Shown here: positions 34,601 to 47,039 of the stretch, in pieces
How positions within the stretch are numbered: position 1 is the first letter of the stretch
Layout: every line of letters starts with the position of its first letter
Origin: Cycas panzhihuaensis
Taxonomy: Eukaryota > Cycadophyta
Direction: 5' to 3'
Length of the DNA stretch: 64,000 nt
NCBI GenBank assembly: GCA_023213395.1
Contig: CM041465.1
Location: 93,317,741 to 93,381,740, forward strand
Notes under the pieces: generated by a model
Seen by the model: only the letters and a program-made list of their open reading frames with translations
What the model was told of the DNA's origin: nothing
Database searches by the model: none
Translations under genes and position numbers: made by a program

Positions 34601-35120
34601 TATCTATATCCGTTGTCACCACCTCCTCCTGCCCCGAACCCCTAAGAGTTAGAGGTATTCTCTGCAAGACTCCAATATCTATCTTGATCGATGATGGTGC
34701 GTCACTTAACTTCATTGATATTTCAATTGCTAGACAACTTAACCTATATATTATCCCAAAAACTGGCTTCATATGTTCTCTACCAGGGTACTAGAAACTC
34801 CATTGTGCAGGTGTTATTAAAAACCTCCAAGTCCAAATTAGCTCATACCTTTTGGTGTCAGACTTCTATGCCTTGTCAATAGGAGGATCTAATGCCATCT
34901 TAGGGATTCAATGGTTGCAAACACTAGGGACCTATAGCATGAACAACTCACATACAAATCCATTTCTTGCCTGCAAAGACCACATGGGGCAAAACCACAA
35001 AATTTACGGAATGTAATCCCCCCCTAACCAAGTGGTCTCTCTGGGACGTATGAAACGCCATCTTCAATCTCACCTAGGGTATATAGTCTGCCTCAATAAT
35101 ATTCAAATCGAACCATAAAT
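34601..35120 (+). pseudogene. Aspartic protease of chromovirus B
   Basis: Reads TPISILIDDGASLNFIDIS, then RQLNLY, VSDFYALSIGGSNAILGIQW and LQTLGTY. This fits the retropepsin-like fold of Ty3 elements, with DDGAS where DSGAS is usual. There are frame changes among the pieces. It normally cleaves the gag-pol polyprotein. Confidence 0.75.
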
Positions 35121-36327
35121 TCATCCCTATATCTAGGATGTCATTACCCAATATGAATAAGTATTCGCCCCTCTACTTGCCACCACCCCTCCCGACCGCG
35201 GTTTCTTTCATACAATTGACCTCCAATCTAACCATGACCCCATCAGCCTTTGACCTTACTGTAACTCATACTTCCAAAAGAATGAAATCGAGAAACTTAC
35301 AAATGAACTCCTCGACATGGGCATAATCCAACCTAGTAAAAGCCCTATGTAGCCCTAATTGTCTTAGTTCAGAAGAAGGATGGCTCCTTTCACCTCTATG
35401 TTAACTATAGGGAATTAAATAAGATTACCATTAAAAATAAGTTTCCCACCCCTCGCATAGATGACATGCTAGATGAAATCCATGGTGCAACCATCTTTTC
35501 TAAGTTAGACCTCCAATCTGGTTACTACCAAATCCTAATTGCCCCACAAGATTGTCATAAGACATCATTTCGCACACATCATGGCCATTTTGAGTTTCGA
35601 GCAATGCCCTTTGGCCTTTGCAATGCCCCAGCAACCTTCCAAGCTCTCATGAATAAAATCTTTGGGCCCTACCTTTGAAAGTTTGCCATAGTTTTCTTTG
35701 ATGACATTCTTATTTATAGTGCCTGTCTGGATCTCCATATCCAACACTTAGAAATTGTTCTTCAAATATTGCAGAACCACTAACTCTATGCAAAACTATC
35801 TAAGTGTGAGTTCAGACAATCAGAACTCAAATATTTGGTTCATATCATATCATCAGAAGGGATACATGTAGACCCCAACAAAATATCGGTCATCACAACG
35901 TGGCCAACACCTACCACTCTTACCCAACTACGAGCATTTCTTGGGCTCACAAGATTTTATCGTCGCTTTGTGCGTAACTATGCCGCTCTTGCTAATCCAT
36001 TAACTAACCTCCTTCGTAAAGAGGCTTTTCACTGGTCTCCCGAAGCAGAGGCTGCCTTTTCCCACCTCAAGGTTATAATGACCTCCACTCCGGTCCTCAT
36101 CACTCCTGATTTTAACCAACCCTTCCAACTTGAATGCGATGCTTGTGGTTTGGTTTAGCGCGATCTAATATAAGACTCTCATCCCATTGCATTTGAAAGC
36201 TGAAAATTAAAAGATCACGAGCTTCATCTCTCTACATATTAGAAAGAAATGAAGGCTATTCTCCATGCTATTGATAAATGGCGGTAATATCTCTTAGGCT
36301 CCAAGTTCACTATTCTTACGGATCATC
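35121..36327 (+). pseudogene. RT and start of RNase H of chromovirus B
   Basis: Key blocks: [15 protein letters not shown] (about 35300), a frame change, then [35 protein letters not shown] (35490), [17 protein letters not shown] and FFDDILIYS, with both catalytic Asp kept (35696-35722). Next come VDPNKISVITTWPTP, LRAFLGLTRFYRRFVRNYA, LTNLLRKEAFHWSPEAE and FQLECDACG, then the start of RNase H up to GSKFTILTDHHS at the Tat junction (36328). Stops remain at several points, so it is inactive. Confidence 0.88.
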
Positions 36328-36332
36328 ATAGC
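36328..36332. repeat. Tat insertion TSD, left copy
   Basis: ATAGC here and GTAGC at 49590-49594, one change. Without the element, the codons for HHS and LHNLL join in frame. Confidence 0.7.
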
Positions 36333-38866
36333 TATTTCCCGACCATCGAATGGAGTCGAGACGATGTCGGCCAGTATGTTCAGGTATACGTTCTTACCTT
36401 TTTCTGCCCATGCTTGATTAAGATTATTTAGCATAGATTGCTTGACATACGCCTGCCTGCATGTATTGCTTCTCTGCCTGATCATATTGCATGTGCTTAC
36501 GGCACACCACTAGTCTATGACGACTCACAACAGGGGCATTCCTCAACGAATGCTACACACCGTATGGCACACGGCCACCCACTTTGTCTCCACAGTCTCC
36601 TGGGATGTTTCAGTCAGTCCTGTTTGCTTCCATTACAACATGTTGCTCGCGTTGCAATCCCTCCCAAGCCTGATTTAATCCTTAGTTGGGAATAATTTTA
36701 TTATTTTGGGTACTTACCCATTACCTGGGCACTCCTCCCAGCTGCTCCAGCTTAGTTTTTAGTCTTAATTTTTACTTCAAAACCTTATGTTTCTTCTTTT
36801 TTTCTCTTTTCTTGTTGCCACCGATATCTGTAAACTTAGCGATGCATGATCTTTCTGCTTGATCGCAAAGTTTCTTGATCTGACTATTTAAAATTTTAAA
36901 AAAGAGAACCACGTGATAGTTTCTATTTTTTTTGCAGAACTACCACGTGGCATCGATCGATTCGCGTCACCCTGACATCCCCAACGTTCACCTGTGGTGA
37001 ACAGGGGGATAAAGGGGATTTTCCATCCTCATTTGAGGATCTTTTTGCCATTTTTCTGACTTTTCTACTAAAAATTCACATAGAGAGACATAATCTACAT
37101 GTACAGGAACCTGCCACAGAAGAGAAGGACTGCTATAAGTTGGATTTGTAGGGACCATTGCTAGCCCCTACAGCTCTCAACAGCGGGTCTCATACCTCTT
37201 TGCAAGTGATTAAGGTTTTAAAGGAAACTTCTACCAAAAAGTTCCTCCAAAGGGCCAACTACCAAGGCTCCAAGTTTGCAAGGATACTTCTACACTTCAC
37301 TCTTGCAAAAACCTACCATTATCAGCCCTCATACACTAGTTATTCCTACTGTTTCCTAACAGCAAGCTCATGTTTGATTCTCCTCCAACAAGGTATTCTT
37401 TATTCCCACTTGCAATTTGTTTTGTTCTTATTTCTTTTGTGTGTTGATGAATAAAATTCTAGTTTGTCTAGTTTGTTTTATGTTGTTGTACTAGATTGGT
37501 GCTATTCCCATTTTCTTTTGAGGCCTCATTGTTTTCTTTAAACCATCCCTCTCAACCCTTTCTTGGTTGGTCGTTACAAAGGGGCAACATAAAGAGGATT
37601 TGAGGGAGGTAGGTGGGTTCCGTCCCCTTTTGCTGCCCTTCTCCCTAAGGGTTCCATCCGTTGTCCTCTTTCCCTTTGCCATTAGTGCTTTCTTAGGAAA
37701 TAGGTTAAGGGAGTTTAGGGAATCTAGTTGTGGTGTTAAAACCAGTGCCGACAACCTATTGCCACGTCGATTCCATTTGTCTGTGTTGGGCCCTACCCAA
37801 GTCCCAAATCTTTCCGTTACTCCCTTCTCTGTTACTGTCTATTGCCTTACGACCTTGTTGTCAACCCGTTTCTCCTTCTCGAGTTCCATGGAGGTCCTTC
37901 GTGGGTGAGTTAGCCATTTCGAGGCTATACTCTTTTCCCTTTTTGGGTGTATTTATGGTGTATGGTGGTGGGAGTCCTTATTGCATGTTGCCATTTTACT
38001 TTGCTACACATTGATGCTTAGTGTAGATTTAAATTCCATTTGATTTTAGTACGTATCTTTGGTATATTTTATGGCCCCTCTTCTGCGAGGAAGGTATTCC
38101 CCTAACTTGTCTATAGGATCTCGCGTTAGTGGAGCAGTACGTGGAATGAACCCATTGCAGGTTAGTTCTATGGGTAGTGCATCCCTTATTATTTCATGCT
38201 TTCGCTTCTTTTCCATTTTTTGCTTTTGTATGTTTAAGGAGAGGTAAGTTAGCCCCTCTTCCGTTGCTTACTAAGAACTATCACGACCAAAGATCGCATG
38301 CACAACAAACAGAGTAGGAAGGAACGAGACTCAAAGGGACGAGCAACACTCCACTCGGGCACCGAATCCAGGTATTCTTCTTGTTCCCTACATATCTCTT
38401 TTACATCATTGTCTTTTATATATCTGCTTATATAGTTAGGAACGTGTAAAAGATTAAAGAGGCGAAAAGGAAAGTGCACTTGTTTTTACATTATTTCTTA
38501 CATTGGTTAGCGTAGCATAACATAGTTAGATTATTTATATTGTATTTGAGCTACCCTCGTTGTACCCCCTTTTTGATTTCGCCTATATGTTAGTTTACTT
38601 GCCCTTCTGTTTTGTTGCCTTCTTATTACCTTGAGAAGACGTAACGCGCCAGGCGCTTTCTCCTCTTCCTGGCCATCCGTGGGGTAGGAAGGCTTTGCTT
38701 TGCATGGCTACCTGGAAGCAACCAGGCACCTTGCAGTTCTGAATTCACGCTCCGGTGCACAGACGCCCTGTGAGGTGAAGTCCTTACTGCCTAGTTTAAT
38801 TAGCATTGAACATTTTTATACCCTTTTTGCTAGACGTAGGGACACCACCCCATAGCAAGCATTTCA
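36333..38866 (+). repeat. 5' LTR of the Tat element
   Basis: Begins TATTTCCC (TG changed to TA) and ends CATTTCA. It aligns with 47040-49589 along its whole length except for the first roughly 60 bases, which are much more diverged. ORFs within it (37158-37454 and others) recur in the 3' LTR only because the DNA is duplicated. Confidence 0.9.
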
Positions 38867-38867
38867 C

Positions 38868-38885
38868 TGGCGACTATACTGGGGA
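38868..38885 (+). other. Primer-binding site of the Tat element
   Basis: TGGCGACTATACTGGGGA, one base after the LTR. Sites beginning TGGCGAC and ending GGGGA are typical of Tat/Ogre elements. I cannot assign the tRNA with certainty. The following ATCGAACC would extend the tRNA T-arm match. Confidence 0.65.
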
Positions 38886-39157
38886 TCGAACCCTGAATCT
38901 CTGGTTCCGCAGACCAGTAAGGGAACTAGTTTCGCTTCCCTTTTTCGTTGGTGTTCTTGCCTCTAGGTAGTCTCTTATTCTATATTTCAGTTGGGCAGCC
39001 CCCAACGTGCTTACTTCTTGTCCCTCTTTTTGCTTCCTTCTAACAATGCTCGCAAAGGCGTTGTATGCGACATTTCTCACGTCGCTTGCGAGGTCTGTTG
39101 CCGTTGTTAGAAAACTAATCGCCTCGTTCCCTTCCAGCGCCGAACCCTGATTCGACA

Positions 39158-42100
39158 ATGGAAGGTTACCCATCCGATTGGGCTTACCATACCATGGCTT
39201 CGGGAACTCAAGAGTTTCACGCATCTATTCCGAAATCCGCCCATGGGGGCGACGATTCCATCTATTATCCAGATGACCAGTTTCACCCCGCTGACTTTCG
39301 TCCTTCCGCCTATGCGGTAGAAGATTCGTCTTCTCACGAGACTCACCATCCTACTGGTGAGCCTTACGAGGAGCGCCTTAAGGGATCCCCGATATTCGAG
39401 ATCCCGTCGACCTCGTATGGCTACGAGGATACCCCTCCCACCGATGTGGTTGAAGCACTCAGCGAGTACTTTCGAACAACTCGCCGCCAACCGCATCCTA
39501 GGTGGTTTGAAGAAATGTTGCATAATGTAGCATCTTCTTCATCCATACCTGCACCTCCTACAACGAATGATGCTTCTGCCCACGCACACTTGTCCTATGC
39601 CGTGTCTACACCGGCTCCCAGGGCAAGTGTTACGTTGCCTATCCCTGGCCATGGTCCTACTTCTTCAGGACCCGTTCGTGGCATGTCCTTTCCCTAACTT
39701 GGGGTTAGCATGCCATTTCCAAGTCAAACGAATGCGCCACCCTCAAACGTGGCACATACGTTTCTTAGTAGGTCTCGAGGTCCTACTAGTGCTACCGCTA
39801 TCAACTATATGGGATCTGCTCCTACATACGTTCAAAACTCATCCGGTGGTCCTTCCCTTTACGTGCCCCCAGGTTACACATCTCAACCTTGGGGGCAGGG
39901 TAGGGGGAACCTTCTCCTTGCTTATGGGGTGGACCCGTTACACCCATATGGGGTTGCACCACCTATAGGTGGCCCATATGGGCAGAATCCGGTCCCTCAC
40001 CCCTCGTTTTTGCCACCTAGCATAACTCTGGTTGCCGCGTCTTCGCAAGGGAACATACCTCCCTCCCAAGGCGTCTATCCGCAACCCCCTTTCCAACAAG
40101 GGGCATTTCCCCAAGGAGGGATGGGTTTACCACCCCCATCCATTCCTGTTCCTTTACCAGTCGTCGATTCATTGGCCCATGTAAGAATATGTCCTTTCAT
40201 GGACTACAGGTCAACTCCATTATCCGTTGAGGCACTAAGGACTAACCTGCCGCCTCACCCTCCTAAAGTTTCAAAATTCGATGGAACTTTGTCGCAAGAC
40301 CCAACCGATTACGTACGTAGTTTCTCTATGCTGTGCATAGATTATTGGGCTTACGACCACATTTTGATGAAGCTATTTCCACGATCCTTGCAAGGTGACG
40401 CCCTCAAGTGGTTCTACCATCTCCCTGCCCATTCTATTTCTTCATTCCAGCAATTAGTGGATGAGTTCGTTAATTACTTTGACGTAGCCCGTCCATTCGA
40501 GAGCGGAATAAAAGCGCTCCTGTCACTTAAACAAGGTCACGATGAAATGAATCGTGACTTTGTGCGACGCTTTCATGATCTCCTTCACTCTACGAAGGCC
40601 ACGTTGCCTGAAGAGTTGAAGCGAGATCTCTTCGTCAAGGTACTTCGCCCCAAAGTGCATATGGAAGTCCTTAAGATGGGGGCAACTACATGCAACTCCG
40701 TGATTACGAGGTGCTTGGCGTTGAAGGCCATTGAGATCTAAGCTGGACTCAAGAAACCTCCCAAGCCCTCACAACGTGGTGAGGCACCTCCCCCAGCGAA
40801 GGAAACCAAACCTTCGTAACCTGCCAGGTCTACCTCTCATCCAACTAAGAGGACCTTAGACCCTCTTACCTCTGCTATTCATTCATTCGAGCGCATGATG
40901 AAGGAGCTTAAACTCCAGTCCCCTTCATCGCCGACCTCCCATAAACCAGTTCAGCAAGATTCTCGTGCCATTCCCCCAAAAGGGGGTAACACCCAACCTT
41001 CTCAAGCAAGGAGGATCGATCCTCCCCTTGAGAAGAGGTGGTGTTCCATCCATGGGGAGTGTTTCCATGATGATTTGCGTTGTCGGGCGTAACACCCATG
41101 TGACGCCCCAGCGCGCGATTTGTCCCCTAGGCAGGCATCGAGGCCTAACCTCGATCAACCCGTTCATAGAGACCCATTCCCCAAACATGGGGAACGTGGT
41201 CGTGGTGTTTAATAAATGAATAGTCAGAATCAGGATAGATCCCCTGATTCTCGCCCTTCGCATGGTAGAGGAAAGGGTACACGAGGTTCATCTTCCTCTT
41301 TACACTCCCCTGACCGCCGTACCCCTTCACCTTCGCGATCCTGCTACAAGGAAAAGAAGGTTATCCAATTACTTGAGACCACTCCATTATATGCCTTAAC
41401 CTGGTCCCAAGCCGCTAAAGAGGCAACCAGTGCCTCTTCATCCACATCTCACCTTGATCCTCTTCCAGAAACTTCTCTTCCGGAATCCCATGCGCTTCCC
41501 AAGACTATTCATGTACACCCTAGCCGTTACGATTTTCGAAGGGCGCTTACCTAACCTACTGCGAAGGGTAAGCCCTTCTCTATCGTTGACGAGCTCTACA
41601 CCGTCGCTGCGGGGATGTCCTTGATGGATGTCTTGAGAAGCTGCCCTGAGCAACTTACTCTTCTTCTTGAAGCTCTTGGCCAACAAGATGCTTCCATCCA
41701 TGCGATAGGTGCTACCTCCTATGGACCACCTGTCATCTCATTTGATCCCAGAGATCTCCCATCTCCCAACAAGTGGGAGAAGCTTTTGCATTACCCATTC
41801 ATCATTACCATTGATACTCCTGATTGTATCGTAAAGAGGACCATTGTAGATAATAGCTCCTCGGTTAATGCTATGCCTGCGTGTATGCTCAAGGAGCTAG
41901 GCATAGTGGCTCTTGAGTCTATCCCTTGGAAATGCCAAATGTATGATGGGATTAAGAAGTCCCCTTTAGGGACAGTCTCCCTTTCCCTCACCTTAAGAGG
42001 GAAAACTGTTTCTATCGAAGTTGCTGTACTCGATGTCGATGTAGAGTACAACCTCTTATTGGGCTGACCATGGCTCGACCAAATGGGAGTAATCTGGTCC

Positions 42101-42841
42101 ATGCAATGGGGGCAACTTAAATTTGTCCATGAAGGATGAGTTAAAGTTGTCGCCCGTGAGCCTATGCCGTCTCACACCTCCCATCCAGCCTGCCAGGCTA
42201 TCTTCGATGATGAAGATAGCGATCTTGAGGAGGCTACCCCTTCCGTGGGACCTTTGTTTCAAGAGACCGACCTTCATCAGTCAAACCCTATGCCATGTCA
42301 TGAGCCAAACCTAGTTAGGTTTGCCCCTATTGGTGTAGGTGGTTACAGTTACTTAGTCGTCATGGGTGATTCCGAGTTGGATAGCAAGTGTTACGAGCCC
42401 TCTCCTCGACGTGTCACCCTAGTCTCACGAGCACCTAGGGGAATATCTCGATCAGATATTCCTGCTCCTCGTCATTCCACATTGGCTCCCGAGCTACTGA
42501 TCTTGAACCAACCATTTATTTTACCTTCTCGTCCTCCCCGAGCGGTTTCACGTAGGCGCTCACGTCAACGAGCCATTTGTAAAGGCACTTCTTCTTTATG
42601 CTCTAGATCCATACTTAGGACTAGAGCCACTCTTACTTAGTTGCAACCTTGCCACGCAATCTGTCATGTGCCAGGTCCGTTGCACTCATCTAGTTCTGAC
42701 TATAGCGAGTTTACTGGTAGGCTTAGCCACACTGGGCCTACTCTTCGTCACCTATCTCCTACCCTGCGTGTGACTACCCCTACCTCTATGGGATCTAGGC
42801 ACACCTCTTTCCCTCTTCGCCATGCTCTGAAACGAGCCTAA
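39158..42841 (+). pseudogene. Tat gag-protease, one long frame with about ten stops
   Basis: One reading frame of 1,228 codons from MEGYPSDWAYHTM to 42841. The N-terminal half is rich in S, P, T, G and Y. The capsid-like core lies at 40190-40740 with PPKVSKFDGTLSQDPTDYV, YWAYDHILMKLFPRSL, GDALKWFYHLPAHSISSF and LVDEFVNYFD. A Cys/His cluster WCSIHGECFHDDLRC (about 41035-41085) is the Tat-type zinc motif. The protease shows IVDNSSSVNAMPACMLKELG (about 41846) and VEYNLLLG before PWL (42040-42075). Internal stops lie at 39695, 40739, 40817, 41090, 41210, 41213, 41552, 42065, 42137 and 42638, and no frameshift is needed. Each stop can arise from CAA, CAG or CGA by one C-to-T change. Confidence 0.85.
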
Positions 42842-43539
42842 ACTACCATCTTAAATTGTTTCCATTTCTCCCAACCACGGGTAGAATGGCAATTTAAGAT
42901 GGATTCTCGCTTTTTCTTCTGGTTCCTCCCGCGGAACCCACGTTCTTGTATCCTCTCAGGAATCTTTGTCCTCCTATTTAGGCATTCCCCGACTAGGACG
43001 ACGCCTTGGAGTATCATCACTCCCCTCTCCTGCCTGTTGTTTCCTTCGCATATTCCGCTATGCTCCTCCGTGGATGTGCATGTCGCTCTATTTCTAACCT
43101 CACACCTCTCGATCACCTCTGTTTACAGTGGATGTGTGTGCCCGTGTTAGACGTATAGCCATACATGGAAGGAAATACATGCATATTACAACAAAATATT
43201 TACATCAAAACATTTGAAACATTTATAACATACAAAGATAAAACATACATGCTATCTCTATCATACATGATACACATCATTTCATGTCAAAATGGGGTTC
43301 CAATTACCCCGTATGTTTATATCCATAAAAAATATTATGGTACAGCATACATGTGGGAAGCCGTGATCCTTGCAGGGGGGTATAATCATGTGAACCTATA
43401 TATGACCCCCTGGAGGCTCGTGCTTTCCTGTCAAAATCAAATGTACATCTCCTATGCTACTGCTGTCCTGCTCTTGGGGTACCATCCCCTGGTCTGTGTG
43501 ATCCCTCTCTTGGGGACCGCATACCTCCAAGGCTCCTCC
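42842..43539. other. Tat internal region, nothing recognised
   Basis: RT would be expected here in a complete element, but none of the six frames shows RT, RNase H or integrase words. The plus ORF 43165-43599 and minus ORF 42838-43116 have no motif. Confidence 0.5.
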
Positions 43540-46151
43540 TGGGCCTCCGCGAGCTGCTTGCCTCGCTCCCCTCGTCCCGAGGTCATCTCGGGGTCGTAGC
43601 CGCTGTGTGGGTATAAGTCCGGCTCTTGCTTGACCTCGAGGCCATCTGGGCTACCAGTTGATCGTATTGAGCCTGGATACGATCCCTCTCTCCTTGGAGC
43701 CCCTCCTCTTTCACCCTAAGGCACTCCTCGAGTACTGCTATGCGGACCCTGCTCTCCGCATCTCTACCCGCTCTGCTCTGAGCCTCTAAGACATGGACTC
43801 ATCTATGCAGCTCATCCCACTTGCCCCTGGTCGTGTCAAGCTGTCGCTGCAGCTGCCCCCTGAATGTCATGTGTTCCTGGGACTCTGCAGCCCAGATGTC
43901 TCTTGCCCTCGCTAGTGGGGTGAATGCCTGCATGTGGGCTCCCACTGACCTGGGTACATCCTCCGCCTTGATGGGCGGTTACCCCTCTGCGTAAACCTGA
44001 GGGAACATCTCCCTCACCATGGCCTCCACCAGTCTCTAAACCTCTGCTACACCTACTAATGCAACATACCGTGTGTCAGTGTATATCCCACTACATACCG
44101 TAATGAAATAAAATCAAGTATATATCTAGATGTCAAATGACTAAGGAAACGGTTAGGTCCCACCTACCATGGCCGCTGGCTCCTCTGCTCGGGCGACATC
44201 CTCGTCTCCTGGCTCTCTGCCAGCTGCAGGTACCTTGTCCTCAGGTACCTCTTCTGCCTCAGCCTCGCTCTTAATAGGGACTGGCTCGACTCTCGTCTCT
44301 CTGAATCTCCTCACGATCCGTAGTCTGCGGGCCCTGGTCACTGGCCCCCTACTCTCCTCAGCAGCTCCTGATGGGCCTGCCCCTCCTCCGGCAGTCCCGG
44401 ATGGTCCCGCTGCTCCTCTTGCTGATCCTGATGGACCTGCCCCTCCTGCAGGTTGTGATGGGCCAGCCCGATCTCCCCCATCATCACTGTCATCGTCATC
44501 ATCGTCGTCGTCGATGGGCGCTCCTGCTCCGCCTGCCTCATCGTCGCTCTCCCACCTCACTGCCCTGTATGGCCCTGCTGAATAATCTATTAGAGTGAGG
44601 AGGTCGAGCGATGTCACCTCTACCGACCAACAAACATATACCTGGTCCTCTGTCCCTCGGAGCCGCGTCTGCCATCTGTGGACCATCGGGGCCCACTCTG
44701 CTATGGGGTATGGCCCCCCTACTGGTGCTACTGCCATAAAATGATAAAAAAACCAGCACTGAAGTAGCGTGCTGTAAGATAATCCTCTCCTGCCGAAACT
44801 CCGGACAGTGTCTAACTGTACGACGAGGTTCGCCACGACCAGGGTAGCCTAATCCATCCTCTTGCCGGCCTCGCACTGGTGCACTGCATCCATCCAGCCT
44901 CCAGGGATCTCCCTGTAGTTCTGTTTCTAGGAGATCCAGAACAGAATGCATAGTATGATTAACTTCCTCACCTGAGGAACCCTAGACATAAGCATGGCCT
45001 GGAGGGCAACTCCCCTCTGCTCCCACCTGTCGGTCCCTGTGAAAAACTAGGCTGCCTCTCTGTGTGCTGCCTCGGTACTAGGCAGCACTCCCAGCCTCAC
45101 TGGCCTCCTAGTCGCTCGAACTCCTAGAATCCGCCTGATATCCCCTGGGGTAATCGTAACATCACCTATCTGAGACAAGTGAAATATGTGTCTCCTCCTG
45201 TCCCAGTGTGACACGATGTCAACAAGAAGCCTCTAGTCTGACGTGAACCGAGGTGTCTTGAGGGCCTTGTATAGGCCACACCTCTTTAAAGTCATCATGT
45301 CCTCTTGGGATGCCATCTCCATGTAGCTCAGTATGGGCATGCCTACATTCTCATAGTTGTCCACCGCAATAACTACCTGCAATCACTAAAAATCAGTCAA
45401 GGTTAGCCTCCTAGCAGTCATCTATGCTCCTGGCTTTCTTTCTGACTTTCCTGCCTGAATTTTGGGGGCTGTTTGGCCCCTCTTTTATTTTTTCTAGTTT
45501 TCTGCCTGCGTACCATGCTAAATTTAGCGGTACTGTTAAATTTAAAGTGGGTTCTGCGGTGATCGTCATCCTTAGCGATCCCGCTTCCAAGATCGTGGTG
45601 CCGCGATCTTGGCAGTGTCTGACGGCACCCCTAAAAATGGGGGCTTACGCGGAAAAATCATAAAATTTTTCTCGTAGACCCCTGTGGGGCCCACCAAGAC
45701 TAGGGCTTCCTAATGCCTAGGTCCCCGCCTCTTTCTGGGTCCAATTCAGACTCCGAGAGGCATCCAATTGCCCATAAGGGGCATAAAAAATGCATTAAAT
45801 TCAGTAAAAAGTAGTAAACTTTGAACTTTAAAATGGCAAGGGTTTCATGAGATCCACTCACTGGGTCTGGCCTGACCATCGCCATCTCGTCTCCCTGGTC
45901 GTGCTGGCTCTCACTATGCTCGAATCCAACGGTTGGATCGTCTCCTACGTGCCTCCAAAGTCGGGTAGCACTCCGCGTCGTAAGGAAATGGCTCTGGTTT
46001 CGTACGAGAGTCGGTGAAAATGAATCCGATTTTCATTCGTTTTCCTTATATAAGCAGGGGCTCCGACAGGTACTTCCTCCATTTTCGACCTCGTGACAGC
46101 CATTAGGACCGTCTCGTTTCCCTGATCGCCTTTGCCTTCTGGCCCTGTCAC
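43540..46151 (-). pseudogene. Antisense multi-exon module, plant-mobile-domain-like
   Basis: Minus-strand coding sense inside the Tat element. A first exon may start at 46151 (MTGPEGKGDQ). A main exon runs from 45376 (acceptor ATTGCAG) to about 44166 (donor GTAGGTGGG). A last exon lies at about 44050-43540. The main exon reads LKRCGLYKAL, HWDRRRHIFHLSQIGD, VTITPGDIRRILGV, ATLVVANLVVQLDTV and LLQCWFFYHFMAVAPVGG, then an acidic, Gly/Ala-rich tail with a run of Asp. The last exon gives a coiled-coil-like stretch (AESRVRIAVLEECLRVKEE). The DITI-TP-DV-ILG pattern resembles the plant mobile domain. At least three stops (near 45260, 44930, 44870) suggest a pseudogene. The intact part is 44153-44836. 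The plus-strand ORF 44169-44585 is a shadow. Confidence 0.55.
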
Positions 46152-46163
46152 CCGTGGTGCTCT

Positions 46164-46640
46164 ATGGATGCCCTCTTTACCCTCTCTTGCAAAGGCATTT
46201 GTGGCGTCCCATTATTGCACTTTTCTCTAGAGCCCTTCTGCATCATTTTACGTGCTACTCCCATGCATACTCGAGTTTATACTCGTTTGGCTTGTTTTGC
46301 TGCTGCATGGATTCTTTGCAGCCCCTCTAGACATGACTACCTACGTTCTAGAGTCTTCCTTACTGAGGCAACCAATAATGAAGTCAAGTACACGACTGTT
46401 ATTGAAGCCCTTACCGATGCTCTCTGTTTCCATCGCGGACCCATCATGTTGCTTTGCGATTCTCAGGTTGTGGTGTCCCATCTTACCCAAGTTTACCAGG
46501 TGCAATGCCCTCACCTGAGAACCCTTGTGTCAGTTGCTAGATCCCTCCTGGCCTGTTTCTCATCGGTAGATATCTAACATATCCCGAGGGACCTCAATGT
46601 TAAGGCCGACAGCCTCGTCTGCCTCATCCTTGAGCGTCGC
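46164..46640 (+). pseudogene. Additional RNase H remnant of the Tat element
   Basis: The plus frame reads EATNNEVKYTTVIEALTDAL, then LLCDSQVVVSHLTQVYQVQC, LLACFSSVDI, a stop, and HIPRDLNVKADSLV. The order N-N-E, D-S-Q and H-x-P-R-x-x-N-x-x-A-D is that of the second (archaeal-like) RNase H that characterises the Tat lineage. The first catalytic Asp region is not recognisable. Integrase does not follow it. Confidence 0.72.
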
Positions 46641-47029
46641 CTCCCTCTTCTTGATGACCACCCCTAAGGCTTGTCTGGCTAGCCCATGCCCGAGTCTCTG
46701 GTTGTTGTTAGTTCGATGTGCTTGCTCTATTTGCTGGATACCCTCCTACTACATGTTACACCTTGGCAACGGGGGCATCCCCTTTTACTTGCTTATTTCA
46801 TTTATAGGTTGATGCTTAGATGACGCGTAGGCAGCCCCTACATTGTCCTCGTTTCCGTCTCCCTTGTCCACGCGTTCTGCCATGATACTCGCCTACGCCC
46901 TTGGTCCATGTGCTACTCTTTATTGCTTTTATATATATATATATATATATATATACATGTGCTACTCATATCTTTGGTTGTCAGCATTCACCATCACGTT
47001 ACGCTTTCAAGCAGTGAGTCTCTTCTGCC
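46641..47029 (+). other. 3' untranslated part of the Tat element
   Basis: Holds a (TA)n run at 46930-46953. No coding motif is seen. Confidence 0.45.
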
Positions 47030-47039
47030 AAGGGGGCAG
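47030..47039 (+). other. Polypurine tract of the Tat element
   Basis: AAGGGGGCAG directly before TGTTTCCC, the start of the 3' LTR. Confidence 0.75.

Noticed and set aside
37158-37454. 98-residue ORF repeated almost identically at 47872-48168
   Set aside because: Both lie at the same place in the two Tat LTRs, so the similarity is due to LTR duplication. The third LTR breaks the frame and no domain is seen.
39107-39523. Minus-strand ORF opposite the Tat gag
   Set aside because: Shadow frame; the plus strand gives the recognisable gag protein.
42842-43539. Search for RT or integrase of the Tat element
   Set aside because: No frame shows RT or integrase words, so their absence is reported instead.
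44169-44585. 138-residue plus-strand ORF rich in Ala, Ser and Pro
   Set aside because: It is the complement of the acidic, Gly/Ala-rich tail of the antisense module and has no domain.
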